The notes under the pieces were generated by a model. The model was given only the letters and a program-made list of their open reading frames with translations. It was not told the DNA's origin and searched no databases. DNA of 64,000 bases from Rutidosis leptorrhynchoides (taxonomy: Eukaryota > Streptophyta > Magnoliopsida > Asterales > Asteraceae). The first letter of the stretch is position 1. Each line of letters opens with the position of its first letter. The stretch is taken from NCBI RefSeq assembly GCF_046630445.1, contig NC_092341.1, positions 220,377,501 to 220,441,500 on the forward strand, in the 5' to 3' direction. Shown one piece after another: positions 63,201 through 64,000 of the stretch. The position numbers and the translations under genes are program-made.

Positions 63201-63775
63201 CTAATTCGTGGTGTATTATTGTTGTCCTGGATTAATCCAGTGACGGATTGGTCGTGTGCGGATTGACTGATTGAGTGATATGGTTACGGACGTAGCTTGT
63301 GGCGAGTTGTAGCCGAGAGAACTTGAAGGTATATGTAGTGATTTTCGTATTTTCCTAAATGGAAATTCTGGACGTTGAGTGTATGAGATATCGTTCATTG
63401 CGGTAATGCACGCTAGTGATTATTAGCGTGTGGTTAGATCTTCGGATTTGTAGAAGATGTTATGGATGTCGGGCTTGGTTGTGTTTCGTAAGATCGTGAG
63501 GTGTGACGACGATGTTTGTCGGTAAATTGTTCTACTCTTAGGACGATTGTGAAGTGTATGGTATGAGTTTGGATACTCGGCGTAGGAGCAACGGTTACGG
63601 TTGTTTCGACTCGTGGGTTGATTACCCAATATTGTGGTACCATGATGCGTTAGTGCACGAAGCGAGGATTCGGATGAGTTTACTACTTGTGTGACTTCGC
63701 GTTGGAAGCAGAAATGTTCGTGGGAGAAGTGTTTAACTTCTAGTGTTTGTACGGATCACGAGGACGTGATCCAAT

Positions 63776-63791
63776 TTAAGTGGGGGAGAGT
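63776..63791 (+). other. Polypurine tract
   Basis: TTAAGTGGGGGAGAGT immediately before the second LTR. A similar AAGTGGGGGAG occurs internally near 62412. Confidence 0.85.
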
Positions 63792-64000
63792 TGTAACACC
63801 CGTTTTTCAGTTACACGTTATTTCGAGCGTCATTCGAAATACGAGACTTGTAAGTGTATATTTGGATCCCAAATAAAGTTGCAGTTGATGTTCTAAAACC
63901 TTACCATTGGATAGTAAATCTCATTACGTTTCCAACGATATTTGATTCATCAAAAACGGAGCTACGGTCAAAAAGTTATGGCCAAAACAAGTTTCTGAAA
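63792..64000 (+). repeat. Start of 3' LTR
   Basis: It is co-linear with 57684-57892 with one difference, and is cut by the window end. Confidence 0.95.

Larger units (their letters stand above)
57684..64000 (+). mobile_element. Long-LTR element, runs off the window (fossil)
   Basis: The 5' LTR is 57684-60275, the primer-binding site 60278-60289, the internal region 60290-63791 and the second LTR starts at 63792. In the 208 bases that can be compared the LTRs differ at one position, so the insertion is young. The 3.5-kb internal region has no plus-strand frame of size and a strong G/T bias; minus-strand frames of about 60-110 codons there carry no domain. It is a third non-coding long-LTR type in this window. 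Confidence 0.88.

Noticed and set aside
61483-63643. Several minus-strand frames of 60-109 codons
   Set aside because: The strong base bias of the interior removes stops on that strand. There are no domains and no start context, and they overlap each other.

Overview
The window is AT-rich plant nuclear DNA, almost wholly built of transposable elements. LTR retrotransposons primed by initiator Met-tRNA (TGGTATCAGAGC), a tRNA-type SINE signature, a PIF/Harbinger transposase piece, a Mutator-type element with 9-bp target duplications, and fragments of plant genes (plasmodesmata-located protein, pyruvate dehydrogenase E1-beta, TIP1-like S-acyltransferase) all point to a eudicot. The style of the long gypsy LTRs resembles Asteraceae; that is an impression, not a proof. 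I see no intact host gene.

Layout. 1-4035: old LTR pieces, including a Copia element (minus) with its 737-bp LTR. 4335-4943: a broken 3' half of a plasmodesmata-located protein gene. 5801-17045: an LTR element on the plus strand with 3.1-kb LTRs, a 5-bp duplication (GAACC) and almost no coding capacity. About 17.4-18.5 kb: a PIF/Harbinger transposase remnant. About 18.6-26.7 kb: a decayed Ty3/gypsy element of Tat type (minus), whose integrase region holds a solo LTR (19644-22668, duplication CATAT) of the same family as the 5801 element. 26.8-35 kb: the only stretch not dominated by LTR elements; it holds scattered fragments of two or more host genes in both orientations. 34977-57172: a nested complex. 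An outer plus-strand non-autonomous element with LTRs of about 4 kb holds, inside its 5' LTR, a related minus-strand element (38449-49380), and its 3' LTR carries a 1399-bp Mutator-type element (55177-56575). 57684 to the window end: another long-LTR element with near-identical LTR starts.

The two elements of the nested complex belong to one or two closely related families. Both have long LTRs rich in ATT/TA repeats, a small gag-like ORF1 with a coiled coil and Pro/Ala-rich tail, a second conserved segment, and a zinc-knuckle-like piece in antisense. No protease, reverse transcriptase or integrase is visible in either, so they presumably depend on other elements.

The most interesting structure is in the LTR at 57684-60275. 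Seven tandem hairpins (59241-59498) share the loop GAGGTGTTAA, while their stems differ by compensating changes. The same LTR has very GC-rich perfect hairpins near both ends. Other points worth attention are intron-like signals conserved inside several LTR families, a tRNA-derived SINE carried in a retrotransposon LTR, and a Mutator-type element whose terminal inverted repeats hold a second copy of the terminus exactly 200 bases further in on both sides.
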